Assembly: GCF_000682675.1 (NCBI RefSeq)
Contig: NZ_AWFA01000021.1
Location: 1-39,072 of the forward strand
DNA length: 39,072 nt
Direction of reading: 5' to 3'
Source: Hyphomonas pacifica
GTDB lineage: Bacteria > Pseudomonadota > Alphaproteobacteria > Caulobacterales > Hyphomonadaceae
The notes beneath the pieces were generated by a model. The model was given only the letters and a program-made list of their open reading frames with translations, had not been told where the DNA came from and made no database searches. The position numbers and the translations under genes are program-made. This document shows positions 23,843 through 32,050 of this stretch, piece by piece (within the stretch, counting starts at the first letter, position 1; every line of letters starts with the position of its first letter).

Positions 23843-24606
23843 TGGACGAGGTCGCCAAATTTGCCCTGGCGGTGCAGTTCCTGACGCGCCTGCCCATTCC
23901 GGCACGGATCAAGTTCACGCCGGAGCGGATGGCAGGCTCTGTTGCCTATTATCCTCTGGTCGGTCTGCTGGTTGGTGGGCTGAGCGCTCTCATATTTTGG
24001 GCGGCCTCGCTGGCGCTGCCCGTGCTGGTCAGCGTTATCCTGGCGGTTTCAGCAGGCTTCCTGCTGACAGGCGGCTTCCATGAGGACGGGCTGGCAGACA
24101 CGTTTGACGGCATAGGCGGTGGCCTGACTCGCGAGCGTTCTCTGGAGATCATGAAAGACAGCCGCATCGGCACCTATGGCACGCTGGCACTGGCCTGCAT
24201 GATTGCACTGAAAGTGGCCGCGCTGTCGGAGATGGCGCATGTATCCCCCTTCCTCGTGCTCGGCCTGTTACCCGCTGCTCACGGACTATCCCGGTTTTCC
24301 AGCGTCATTGTGATTGCGACCAGCAAATATGTGCGCGATGAAGGGACGGGCAAGCCCGTTGCGCGCGGCAGTTCTGCCCTGACGCTGACCATCGCGAGTG
24401 TTACAGCCGCGGCCATTCTTGCAGGCCTCATATGGGCAGGCCCGCCCATGCTGGCTGCATACGGCGTGATCGGACTGGTCGCAGGCCATATGCTGATGCG
24501 TGCATTCTTTGAGCGCAAGCTGAAAGGTTATACAGGCGACACGCTGGGTGCCGTACAACAGGTAAGCGAGGTGGGCTTTTACCTGGGAGTACTGTCATGG
24601 CTTTGA
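23839..24606 (+). CDS. cobS: Adenosylcobinamide-GDP ribazoletransferase (cobalamin synthase)
   Basis: CobS joins alpha-ribazole (phosphate) to adenosylcobinamide-GDP and so completes the nucleotide loop at the inner membrane. The 255-residue protein is highly hydrophobic. The conserved acidic motif is GGFHEDGLADTFDG (78-91), followed by MKDSRIGTYG and the C-terminal GYTGDTLGAVQQVSE. The N-terminal FLTRLPIP is also typical. It overlaps the end of cobT by four bases (ATGA), which indicates translational coupling. Confidence 0.95.
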   Translation: MMDEVAKFALAVQFLTRLPIPARIKFTPERMAGSVAYYPLVGLLVGGLSALIFWAASLALPVLVSVILAVSAGFLLTGGFHEDGLADTFDGIGGGLTRERSLEIMKDSRIGTYGTLALACMIALKVAALSEMAHVSPFLVLGLLPAAHGLSRFSSVIVIATSKYVRDEGTGKPVARGSSALTLTIASVTAAAILAGLIWAGPPMLAAYGVIGLVAGHMLMRAFFERKLKGYTGDTLGAVQQVSEVGFYLGVLSWL

Positions 24607-25130
24607 TCCTTCTGCGTCATACCCAGCCCGACATTACCCCCGGCATATGCTATGGTCGCAGCGATATTTCCCTACCTGGCAGCTTCACCTCTGACGCGGA
24701 GGCCGTGCTCGCCACCCTGCCCGAATTTGACCGTATCGTGAGCAGTCCGCTAACACGTTGCCGCAAACTGGCCGAGTTCGTGGCTAGGCATCACGACATA
24801 AGCGTTTCCGTTGAAACACGCCTGCAGGAAATGGATTTCGGAAAATGGGAATGCTGCCCTTGGAGCGACATACCCCGCAAGGAACTGGACATTTGGGCGA
24901 ACAGTTTCTTCCACGCCCGCCCGCATGGCGGGGAAAGCGTTGCCATGCTGAAGGCCCGCAGCCTGGAGGCGCTGGCCGAATGGAACACCCCGGATACGAC
25001 AACACTGGTCGTGACCCATGCCGGGGTCATCAAGATGGCGCTGGCCAAAAGCGCGGCCGCAACCGACCATAATCAGACAATTAATTACGGATGCTTTGAA
25101 ATCCTGACAGAGGTAAGGACAGCCGAATGA
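24597..25130 (+). CDS. cobC: Histidine phosphatase, probable alpha-ribazole phosphatase CobC
   Basis: This is a member of the phosphoglycerate-mutase-like phosphatases that probably removes the phosphate from alpha-ribazole phosphate or from adenosylcobalamin phosphate. The 177-residue protein has the phosphohistidine motif LLRHTQP (H8), the second arginine in SSPLTRCRK, the acidic E78 in LQEMDFGKWE, and the second histidine H141 in VVTHAGVIK. The family is broad, and the role rests on its position: it overlaps cobS by ten bases and cobO by four. Its length and the GICYGRSD motif near residue 16 also match CobC proteins. Confidence 0.88.
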   Translation: MALILLRHTQPDITPGICYGRSDISLPGSFTSDAEAVLATLPEFDRIVSSPLTRCRKLAEFVARHHDISVSVETRLQEMDFGKWECCPWSDIPRKELDIWANSFFHARPHGGESVAMLKARSLEALAEWNTPDTTTLVVTHAGVIKMALAKSAAATDHNQTINYGCFEILTEVRTAE

Positions 25131-25729
25131 GTGAGGACCAGACCCACAGTGAAAAGATGAAGGCCCTTCAGGCTGAGCAGAAGAAGAAGACGTCTGAAGC
25201 GCGCGATCCGGGCCGAGGCCTCGTGCTGGTCCACACCGGGAATGGCAAGGGCAAATCCAGCTCAGCCTTTGGCGTCATCGCGAGGGCGCTAGGATGGGGC
25301 CACAAAGTGGGCATTGTCCAGTTCATCAAGGGAAAGTGGATCACCGGCGAACGGCAATTCTTTGCCAAGTTGTCCGATCAGGTCGACTGGCACACAATGG
25401 GCGAAGGGTTTACCTGGGATACGCAGGACAAGACGCGCGACATTGCGGCGGCCGAAGCCGCTTTCCAGCGCGCCTGCGATATGATGACCAGCGGTGACTA
25501 TGACCTGATCGTGCTGGACGAGATCAATATCGCCCTGCGTTATGACTATCTGGATGTGCAGGCCGTGCTAAACGGCCTGAAGGCGCGATCAGACCGCACA
25601 AGCGTGATCCTGACAGGCCGTGACGCCAAACCGGAGCTGTGCGAGTATGCCGATCTGGTCAGCGAAATGACCGAAGTGAAGCATCCCTTCAAGGTGGGCA
25701 TCAAGGCTCAGCGCGGCATCGACTTCTGA
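25127..25729 (+). CDS. cobO: Corrinoid adenosyltransferase (BtuR/CobO type)
   Basis: This enzyme attaches the upper 5'-deoxyadenosyl group of ATP to the reduced cobalt of a corrinoid. It has 200 residues. The ATP-binding P-loop is GNGKGKSSSA (38-47), followed by ALGWGHKVGIVQFIKGKW, FTWDTQD and the Walker-B-like LIVLDEINIALRYDYLD. The C-terminal VILTGRDAKPELCEYADLVSEMTEVKHPF is the standard family ending. It can act on incoming cobinamide, cobyric acid or cobalamin, which suits salvage. It ends the first cobalamin operon, 70 bases before the riboswitch. Confidence 0.95.
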   Translation: MSEDQTHSEKMKALQAEQKKKTSEARDPGRGLVLVHTGNGKGKSSSAFGVIARALGWGHKVGIVQFIKGKWITGERQFFAKLSDQVDWHTMGEGFTWDTQDKTRDIAAAEAAFQRACDMMTSGDYDLIVLDEINIALRYDYLDVQAVLNGLKARSDRTSVILTGRDAKPELCEYADLVSEMTEVKHPFKVGIKAQRGIDF

Positions 25730-25761
25730 AATCGACGCGCGCTGTAGTATCGTCAGCGCTA

Positions 25762-25790
25762 TTGACAGATTTCAGGACTTACAACATGAG
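25762..25790 (+). promoter_or_regulatory. Possible promoter of the riboswitch-btuB transcript
   Basis: TTGACA at 25762-25767 is a perfect -35 element. The sequence 17 bases downstream (CATGAG) is a poor -10, which is not unusual in alphaproteobacteria. Transcription would begin within a few bases of the riboswitch. The segment from 25730 shows nothing else. Confidence 0.4.
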
Positions 25791-25798
25791 ACGCCTCA

Positions 25799-25958
25799 GA
25801 TGGTGCTTCTTTAACCGGAAGCTAAGAGGGAAGCCGGTGTGAATCCGGTGCTGTACCCGCAACTGTCAGCCAGGAGCTGATGGCCAACATGCCACTGGAG
25901 CGAAAGTTCTGGGAAGGCGGCCTGAAGTGATGATCGGCAAGCCAGGAAACCTGCCATC
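25799..25958 (+). promoter_or_regulatory. Cobalamin riboswitch (AdoCbl aptamer)
   Basis: The conserved core runs from GAAGCCGGTGTGAATCCGGT (about 25829) through the CCCGCAACTGT segment (25856-25866) and GCCACTGG (25891-25898) to the B12 box AGCCAGGAAACCTGCC (25940-25955). Outer stem P1 is closed by GATGG (25799-25803) and CCATC (25954-25958). The RNA binds adenosylcobalamin and normally shuts off the genes behind it, here btuB and the downstream uptake and finishing genes. Beyond the aptamer, GGAGAG (25981-25986) can pair with CTCTCC (26014-26019), and a long hairpin follows, so the expression platform is probably within 25960-26125. Control is more likely translational than by a terminator, because no T-run follows. 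Confidence 0.93.
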
Positions 25959-26041
25959 GCGTCGTTCGTCCGGGAACCGGGGAGAGTTCTCAGTGGGCGG
26001 GAAGGCTTTTTGCCTCTCCTTTGTAGCGACATTTCAAAGGC

Positions 26042-26076
26042 CTGGCCGCCCGCATGACCCCGCGTCATGAGGCCAG
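26042..26076 (+). promoter_or_regulatory. Large hairpin between riboswitch and btuB
   Basis: CTGGCC (26042-26047) pairs with GGCCAG (26071-26076), and an inner stem CATGAC (26053-26058) pairs with GTCATG (26064-26069) around five bases. It is a stable two-part stem without a T-run, lying between the aptamer and the btuB ribosome-binding site (GAGG, 26121-26124). It could be part of the expression platform or a stabilising element. Confidence 0.5.
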
Positions 26077-26137
26077 CATGTCGTTATGAAGTACACCTGT
26101 CTTCCGGGCGGCGGGGTGTCGAGGAAAAAAATAAATT

Positions 26138-27985
26138 ATGTCGTACAGACACATCCTGCTTGGCGCTGCTGCATTGAGCCTTACACTTCCGGTACTGGCC
26201 CAAACAAGTGAAAACACCGAAACACATTTGGATACGATTACCGTGGAAGGCTCGCGCCTCAACCAGACGCAGGCGGAAATCGGCTCCAGCGTCAGCATTA
26301 TCACTGAAGAAGATGTCGATCAGCTAGGCTTTGACTTTGCCTTGGATGCCGTAGCATCTGCACCCGGCGTCACGATCAACCAGAATGGCAGCTTTGGCGG
26401 CAATTCCAGCGTGCGTATTCGCGGCGCCTCTTCCGGTCAGACCCTGGTGCTGGTTGACGGCGTGCCCGTTAATGACCCGAGCGGCACCGATGGCAGTTAC
26501 AATTTCGCCTATATGGATACGGACACTATCGAGCGCATTGAAGTGCTCAAAGGTCCGCAATCCACACTATGGGGTTCCGATGCCATTGGCGGCGTTGTCT
26601 CCATCACAACCAAGACCCCTGAACAGGGTCTCGCTGGAACCGTTTTCGGCGAGTATGGCGCGTTCAACACATTTCGCGGAGGGGCTTCCGTGGGCGGCGG
26701 CAATGACACTGGCGATTTCCGCCTCTCTGCCAGCCGTATAGATACGGACGGTATCTCAAAGGCGGATGAAGCCAATGGCAATACCGAAGAAGACGGATAT
26801 GAATCCTCTACCCTCTCGGCCCGCGGCGGCCTGAATCTGACCAACAATATCCGCCTGGACAGCGGCCTTGTCTGGAATGAGGCCGAAAGTGAATATGACA
26901 GCTATTCCGGCACCGCGCAGGGCAGAGTGGCAGATGGCGACGAAGTGGCCAAGAACGAAACACTCAGCAGCCATCTGGCGCTGACCGTGCCGCTGTTCGA
27001 TGACCGCTTTGTCAACGAGTTCATGGTTGGCTATTCCGACATTTCCCGGAAGAACTATACCAATGGCGTCAACAGCTATGAGGCGGAAGGCGACCGTACG
27101 ATCTATCGCTACCAGGGCACTTTCACGATCAATGATGCCAACAAGCTGGCCTTCGGCGCAGAACGCGAAGAGACCACGGCGAATGATGAAGACGCCTCCA
27201 TTGACGGCCTGTTCGCGCTTTACGAATTCAAGCCTGTCGAAAAGCTGACCCTGACCGGCGGCGTGCGTGTAGATGACCACAACACATTCGGGTCTGAAAC
27301 CACGGGCCGTGTCGCCGCCGCCTACGCAACCAATGACCAACTGACCCTGCGCGCAAGCTGGGGCCAGGGCTTCAAGGCGCCATCCATCTTCCAGTCGACC
27401 TATATTTGTACCTTCTGCGGACTGACCGAACCGAACCGTAACCTCAAACCGGAAACCTCCGAAGCCTTTGACCTTGGCTTTGACTGGCAGTCCACCAATG
27501 GCAAGACGAAAACTGGCGTGACATATTTCAACCAGGAAACGGAGAACATGATCGATTTCTCCTACACGGCCGGGTATGATAATATCGACCTGGTGAACTC
27601 CAAGGGCTTTGAAGTCTATGGTAGCCATCAGTTCACGGATTGGCTGGGTGTCTCGGCCAATTATGCCTATATCGACGCAGAAGACGGCAATGGCGCAGAA
27701 CTGCACCGCCTGCCAGAAAACAGTGGCGACGTAACCTTCAGCCTGACGCCGGAAGGCCCGTTCTCCGGCGCCATTCTGGTGCGCTATAATGGCGAGGAAG
27801 CCAACACGAATGGCACCACGCTGGACAGCTGGACGCGTGTCGATCTGAAAGGCAGCTACAACATAGATGACCGCCTTGAATTCTATGCCCGCATCGAGAA
27901 TATGTTTGATGAAGATTATCAGCAAATCCTCGGCTACGGCACGCCGGGTCTGTCAGGGTCCCTCGGTGTAAGACTCCGCTACTAG
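26138..27985 (+). CDS. btuB: TonB-dependent vitamin B12 receptor
   Basis: This outer-membrane receptor imports corrinoids with energy from TonB. Its 615 residues comprise a signal peptide (about 1-21), the TonB box DTITV (32-36), the plug (VRIRGASSGQTLVLVDGVPVNDPS, ERIEVLKGPQSTLWGSDAIGGVVSITTK) and a barrel ending in LRY. The short plug and the VRIRGASS element are BtuB-like, and the riboswitch directly upstream supports the role. A CxxC pair in the loop TYICTFCGLTEP may form a disulfide at the surface. The start at 26138 follows GAGG by 13 bases, a long spacing. It is followed after ten bases by btuF. Confidence 0.95.
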   Translation: MSYRHILLGAAALSLTLPVLAQTSENTETHLDTITVEGSRLNQTQAEIGSSVSIITEEDVDQLGFDFALDAVASAPGVTINQNGSFGGNSSVRIRGASSGQTLVLVDGVPVNDPSGTDGSYNFAYMDTDTIERIEVLKGPQSTLWGSDAIGGVVSITTKTPEQGLAGTVFGEYGAFNTFRGGASVGGGNDTGDFRLSASRIDTDGISKADEANGNTEEDGYESSTLSARGGLNLTNNIRLDSGLVWNEAESEYDSYSGTAQGRVADGDEVAKNETLSSHLALTVPLFDDRFVNEFMVGYSDISRKNYTNGVNSYEAEGDRTIYRYQGTFTINDANKLAFGAEREETTANDEDASIDGLFALYEFKPVEKLTLTGGVRVDDHNTFGSETTGRVAAAYATNDQLTLRASWGQGFKAPSIFQSTYICTFCGLTEPNRNLKPETSEAFDLGFDWQSTNGKTKTGVTYFNQETENMIDFSYTAGYDNIDLVNSKGFEVYGSHQFTDWLGVSANYAYIDAEDGNGAELHRLPENSGDVTFSLTPEGPFSGAILVRYNGEEANTNGTTLDSWTRVDLKGSYNIDDRLEFYARIENMFDEDYQQILGYGTPGLSGSLGVRLRY

Positions 27986-27995
27986 GGACGCCGGA

Positions 27996-28823
27996 ATGTC
28001 GAGACTGACTCTTCTGCTTCTGGCAATTTGCCTCTCCTGTTGCGGCGTTCCTCCCACGCCGAAAGCGACAGAGGCGGCCCGTCCCATGCGGATCGTTAGT
28101 CTCGATTATTGCGCGGACCAGTATGTCCTGAAATTCGTAGACAAGGACCGGATTCTCGCTGTATCTCCCGATGCAACGGAGGACTTCTCCTACATGCAGG
28201 AGGCCGCGGTCGGCGTGCCCACCGTTCGCCCGGTTGCCGAAGACGTCCTTCTGATGAAACCGGACCTTGTCGTACGATCCTATGGCGGCGGACCAGATGC
28301 CACCAAGTTTTTTGCTGAAGTGGGCGTGCCCGTTCTGGACATTGGCTGGGCGCCGGATCTGGAAGCCGTCATGTCCAATATCCAGCGCGTCGCCGATGGG
28401 CTGGACGAGCATAAGCGTGGCGAACAAGTTGTCAGCCAGATGAAAACACGTCTTCAGGAAATTGCTCAGCAGGCAGAAGGAAAAAGCGTTTTGTACCTGA
28501 CACCTTCTGGCGTCACGACCGGCCCTGACACGCTGGTGCACGAAATCATGACCGCCGCAGGCCTCAAAAATTTTGAAACCCAGTCAGGCTGGCGCTCCAT
28601 TCCGCTTGAAGACCTAGCCTATCGCCAGCCCGACCTTATCGGCGCTGCATTTTTTGAAACCCTGACCAACCACCCCGATGCGTGGAGCCCGATGAAACAT
28701 CCCGTTGCCCGCAAGCAATTGTCTGATCAAACGGTGGTGCCGCTCAAAGGAGCATGGACTTCCTGCAATGGATGGTTCCTGATGGACGCCGTGGAGGCGC
28801 TGGCAGAAGGGGCGAAACAATGA
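27996..28823 (+). CDS. btuF: Cobalamin-binding periplasmic protein BtuF
   Basis: BtuF captures corrinoid in the periplasm and delivers it to the BtuCD transporter. Its 275 residues have a hydrophobic signal (LLLLAICLSCCG) and the class III binding-protein fold: MRIVSLDYCADQYVLKFVD, KPDLVVRSYGG, VLDIGWAPDLEAVMSNIQRVADGL and the C-terminal FLMDAVEALAEG. Three cysteines lie in the signal (C12, C15, C16). None forms a textbook lipobox, so lipidation is possible but not certain. The family usually has two lobes joined by one rigid helix, which fits the middle helix here. Its stop overlaps the btuC start (ATGA). Confidence 0.9.
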   Translation: MSRLTLLLLAICLSCCGVPPTPKATEAARPMRIVSLDYCADQYVLKFVDKDRILAVSPDATEDFSYMQEAAVGVPTVRPVAEDVLLMKPDLVVRSYGGGPDATKFFAEVGVPVLDIGWAPDLEAVMSNIQRVADGLDEHKRGEQVVSQMKTRLQEIAQQAEGKSVLYLTPSGVTTGPDTLVHEIMTAAGLKNFETQSGWRSIPLEDLAYRQPDLIGAAFFETLTNHPDAWSPMKHPVARKQLSDQTVVPLKGAWTSCNGWFLMDAVEALAEGAKQ

Positions 28824-29812
28824 CCCGTACCTCCTGGGTGATGCCTGCCTTGCTGCTTGCCTCTGTGCTGGCGCTGTTCGGTGCGTGCCTGCTCGGCTCG
28901 ACACCCATGTCGCCAGCGCGCGTGGTGTCCGCCTTCCTCGGCGGCGCAGATGCGGCGGACCGCGTGGTCGTCTGGCAAATCCGCCTCCCCCGTGCGCTAG
29001 CTGCTTATCTGGTCGGCGCGGCGCTCGGCATCAGTGGCGCAGCGCTACAGGGCCTTCTAAGGAACCCCTTGGCAGAGCCTGGCGTGCTCGGGGTTTCGGC
29101 TTCTGCCTCGCTCGCCGCTACCTTCTCGCTCTATTATGGGCTTGCGGTGATTTCCCCCTGGGTGCTGCCCATAGCAGCCATGTTTGGCGCGCTTGCCGCG
29201 ACCAGCCTGATCGCCATTGCTGCCATCCGCACACAATCTGTCGTAACGCTGATCCTGATCGGCGTTGGCCTCTCCAGCTTTGCGGGCGCAGCGATGAGCC
29301 TGTTGATGAACCTCGCGCCCAATCCATTTTCTCTGTCGGACATGATCAACTGGATGCTCGGCTCAGTCGCCAATCGCAGCTTCCGCGAGATCGGTTTTGC
29401 CTTTCCCTTCATTCTTGCCGGGGCTGCCATTCTGCTTGCGTCAAGGCGTGGGCTCTCCGCCCTGACACTGGGCGAGGAAGCGGCCAGCGGAATTGGCCTT
29501 GATCTGCGCCGCCAGCGTATTCTCACTGTGCTGGGTGCAGGCCTTGCGACGGGCGGCAGTGTCGCTCTGGGCGGGGCAATCGGCTTTGTTGGCATCGTTG
29601 CGCCGCATATCATCCGGCCATTTGTCGGGCATGACCCGGCACGATCCCTCATTCCGTCGGCGATGCTGGCCGGTCTGATCCTTGTACTGGCAGATATTGG
29701 CGTGCGCATTCTGCCGTCCACCAACGAGCTGAAGCTGGGCGTCGTCGCTGCCCTGATCGGCGCGCCAGCCTTTGTTTGGATTGCGATGCGGAGGCGCGCG
29801 ATCAATGACTGA
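28820..29812 (+). CDS. btuC: Corrinoid ABC transporter permease BtuC
   Basis: BtuC is the membrane channel subunit of the importer, one per ATPase. The 330-residue protein belongs to the FecCD/BtuC family, with about ten membrane helices and the conserved IRLPRALAAYLVGAALGISGAALQGLLRNPLAEPGVLGVS and, near the end, GAIGFVGIVAPHIIRPFVGHDPARSLIPSA, which contains the coupling region for the ATPase. I chose the ATG at 28820, coupled to btuF by the ATGA overlap; an upstream in-frame ATG would overlap btuF by 70 bases. It overlaps btuD by eight bases. Confidence 0.93.
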   Translation: MTRTSWVMPALLLASVLALFGACLLGSTPMSPARVVSAFLGGADAADRVVVWQIRLPRALAAYLVGAALGISGAALQGLLRNPLAEPGVLGVSASASLAATFSLYYGLAVISPWVLPIAAMFGALAATSLIAIAAIRTQSVVTLILIGVGLSSFAGAAMSLLMNLAPNPFSLSDMINWMLGSVANRSFREIGFAFPFILAGAAILLASRRGLSALTLGEEAASGIGLDLRRQRILTVLGAGLATGGSVALGGAIGFVGIVAPHIIRPFVGHDPARSLIPSAMLAGLILVLADIGVRILPSTNELKLGVVAALIGAPAFVWIAMRRRAIND

Positions 29813-30566
29813 GATTATCGCAAAAAATTTGGGTCTCACCAAGGACGGCGCAACACTGCTGGAGGGGGCATGCTTTACGCTGAAGCCGGGACAGCTGATC
29901 GCTCTGTTGGGGCCAAATGGGGCCGGCAAGACCAGTCTGATCCGCACAACCCTCGGTATGGAAAAACGCTGCTCCGGCACGGTCAATCTTGGCGGCACTG
30001 ACAGCGAAGCCCTCTCCCCGATGGAGCGCGCGCGGCGCGTGGCATATCTGCCTCAGCAACGGCCCCTTGCCTGGCCAAATAGCGTTCGCGATGTCGTCGC
30101 GCTCGGTCGGTTCGCCTATGGCGCAGCACCCGGCCGCCTCAACCCAAAGGACGCCAAGGCAGTCGATACTGCGCTCGAATTGTGTGACCTGACAGAGTTG
30201 ACAACAAGGCATACTGACACGCTGTCAGGCGGCGAAGTGGCGCGTGTACATTGTGCACGTGCCTTTGCTGCCGAAGCGCCCCTTCTGATTGCGGACGAAC
30301 CCGTCGCAGCGTTGGACCCGCGCCAGCAATTCCGGATCATGAACATCATTCAGGCTTTTGTGGATCGCGGCGGCGGTGCGCTGGTGGTACTGCATGATAT
30401 CCCGCTTGCGGCAAAATATGCTAGCCACCTTATCTGGATGCAGGATAGCCGGATCGCCGCGGAAGGCACGCCCGAACAAACCCTGACCGCACAACGCATG
30501 GCAGACATCTACGGTGTCCGCGCGCGAATAGACGGCAGAAAAGTGGAAATCGAAGGCGCTATATGA
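29805..30566 (+). CDS. btuD: Corrinoid ABC transporter ATPase BtuD
   Basis: This is the ATP-hydrolysing subunit of the importer. It has 253 residues: Walker A GPNGAGKTS (36-44), Q-loop LPQQRP, signature motif LSGGE (139-143), Walker B LLIADEP with catalytic E164, and the switch histidine in VVLHDIPLA. The start at 29805 overlaps the end of btuC. Siderophore ATPases (FecE-like) are very similar, and the assignment to corrinoids rests on the riboswitch and the flanking cobalamin genes. It overlaps cobQ by four bases. Confidence 0.92.
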   Translation: MTEIIAKNLGLTKDGATLLEGACFTLKPGQLIALLGPNGAGKTSLIRTTLGMEKRCSGTVNLGGTDSEALSPMERARRVAYLPQQRPLAWPNSVRDVVALGRFAYGAAPGRLNPKDAKAVDTALELCDLTELTTRHTDTLSGGEVARVHCARAFAAEAPLLIADEPVAALDPRQQFRIMNIIQAFVDRGGGALVVLHDIPLAAKYASHLIWMQDSRIAAEGTPEQTLTAQRMADIYGVRARIDGRKVEIEGAI

Positions 30567-32050
30567 CAGCCCGTGTACTGATGTTTCAGGGAACTGGATC
30601 GGATGTGGGCAAATCAGTCCTGACCGCCGCCTTCTGTCGTATCGCCCGACGTCGTGGTTTGAGCGTTGCGCCCTTCAAACCGCAGAACATGTCCAATAAT
30701 GCCACCGCCTGTCCGGACGGGGGCGAAATTGGCCGCGCGCAGGCCCTGCAGGCACTCGCCGCCGGGCTGGATCCGCATGTCGACTTCAACCCGGTCCTTC
30801 TGAAACCGGAGACAGACCGCACGGCGCAGATCGTGGTTCATGGCAAGGCAGCAACCGCCATGGACGCAGCCAAATACATGGCCCATCGCAGTAAGTTGAT
30901 GACTCATGTCATGCAGAGCTTTAAACGTCTTGCAGCAAAGCATGATCTGATCCTGATCGAAGGCGCGGGCAGCCCGGCCGAAATAAATCTGCGCGATCGC
31001 GACATTGCCAATATGGGCTTTGCGCAAAAGGCTGGCGTTCCGGTCTGCCTGATTGGAGATATCGAAAAAGGCGGCGTTATTGCCAGCATTGTGGGGACAC
31101 AAACCGTCATTGCCCCGGAAGACGCCGCCATGATCCGCGGATTTCTGGTCAACAAGTTCCGCGGCGATCCACGCCTGTTTGATGATGGCGTCAAATCCAT
31201 CGAGCAGCGCACCAACTGGCCGTGTCTCGGCGTGATTCCATGGCTCAGCGCCTCAGCGCGACTGCCCGCCGAAGATGCAGTTGTTCTGGACCGGTCGGGC
31301 CGCGCATCCCACGGAGGTCTGAAAGTCGCCGCGCCGATGCTGTCCCGCATGGCGAACTTTGATGATGCAGACCCCCTGAAAATGGAACCAGGCATTGAAT
31401 TCAGATGGGTGCCGCCGGGGCGCAGCATCCCCCGCGACACGGATGTAATCATTCTGTTTGGTACAAAATCCACCTTGGGTGATCTGGCCTTTCTGCGCGC
31501 GCAGGGATGGGACTATGACATCATAGCCCATGCCCGCACAGGTGGCCGAATTCTCGGCATCTGCGGCGGCTATCAAATGCTTGGTAGGCAGATTATTGAC
31601 GTGACAGGCGCAGACGGGCACGTCGGCCAGGCTCCAGGGCTTGGTCTGCTTGATGTCGAAACGCAGATGAGCGCTGACAAACAGGTTCAGGTGAGAAACG
31701 GTACATGCGCCCTCACCAGCTGCGCTGTCAGCGGATATGAAATCCATATAGGCAAAACGGCGGGTCCAGACACAGGCCGCCCAATGTTTTCCCTCAAGGG
31801 ACATCCCGAAGGGGCCCGCAGCGCCAATGGCCTGATCGAAGGCACGTATCTGCACGGTGTGTTCACGCAGGATGAATTCCGGCGCAGCTGGATGGACCGC
31901 ATCGGCGCGACCGCTGAAACGAACCTCTTCTACGGCGCAGAAGTCGACCGCGCACTGGATGCACTGGCTGATGAAGTCTCTGCCGCAGTTGACATTGATG
32001 CCTTGTTCGGACTGGCCGAAGCACCGGGCTGGCACCCATCAGGCGCATGA
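30563..32050 (+). CDS. cobQ: Cobyric acid synthase
   Basis: CobQ (CbiP) amidates four carboxyl groups of adenosylcobyrinic acid a,c-diamide, with glutamine as nitrogen donor, giving adenosylcobyric acid. The 495-residue protein has a dethiobiotin-synthetase-like ATP domain (P-loop GTGSDVGKS at 10-18, FKPQNMSNNA, GDIEKGGVIAS) and a C-terminal glutamine amidotransferase domain with the nucleophile C334 in GICGGYQMLG and H431 in GTYLHGVF. All the key residues are intact. It is the only amidating enzyme in the island. Its substrate would have to come from a genomic corrin pathway elsewhere or from imported precursor. Confidence 0.96.
   Translation: MTARVLMFQGTGSDVGKSVLTAAFCRIARRRGLSVAPFKPQNMSNNATACPDGGEIGRAQALQALAAGLDPHVDFNPVLLKPETDRTAQIVVHGKAATAMDAAKYMAHRSKLMTHVMQSFKRLAAKHDLILIEGAGSPAEINLRDRDIANMGFAQKAGVPVCLIGDIEKGGVIASIVGTQTVIAPEDAAMIRGFLVNKFRGDPRLFDDGVKSIEQRTNWPCLGVIPWLSASARLPAEDAVVLDRSGRASHGGLKVAAPMLSRMANFDDADPLKMEPGIEFRWVPPGRSIPRDTDVIILFGTKSTLGDLAFLRAQGWDYDIIAHARTGGRILGICGGYQMLGRQIIDVTGADGHVGQAPGLGLLDVETQMSADKQVQVRNGTCALTSCAVSGYEIHIGKTAGPDTGRPMFSLKGHPEGARSANGLIEGTYLHGVFTQDEFRRSWMDRIGATAETNLFYGAEVDRALDALADEVSAAVDIDALFGLAEAPGWHPSGA

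Noticed and set aside
26756..27925. 389-residue minus-strand frame opposite btuB
   Set aside because: btuB carries the full plug and barrel pattern and the riboswitch; the antisense frame has no family signature.
29493..29678. Small frames inside btuC and the other ABC genes
   Set aside because: They lie wholly inside the conserved BtuC frame and have no signals of their own.
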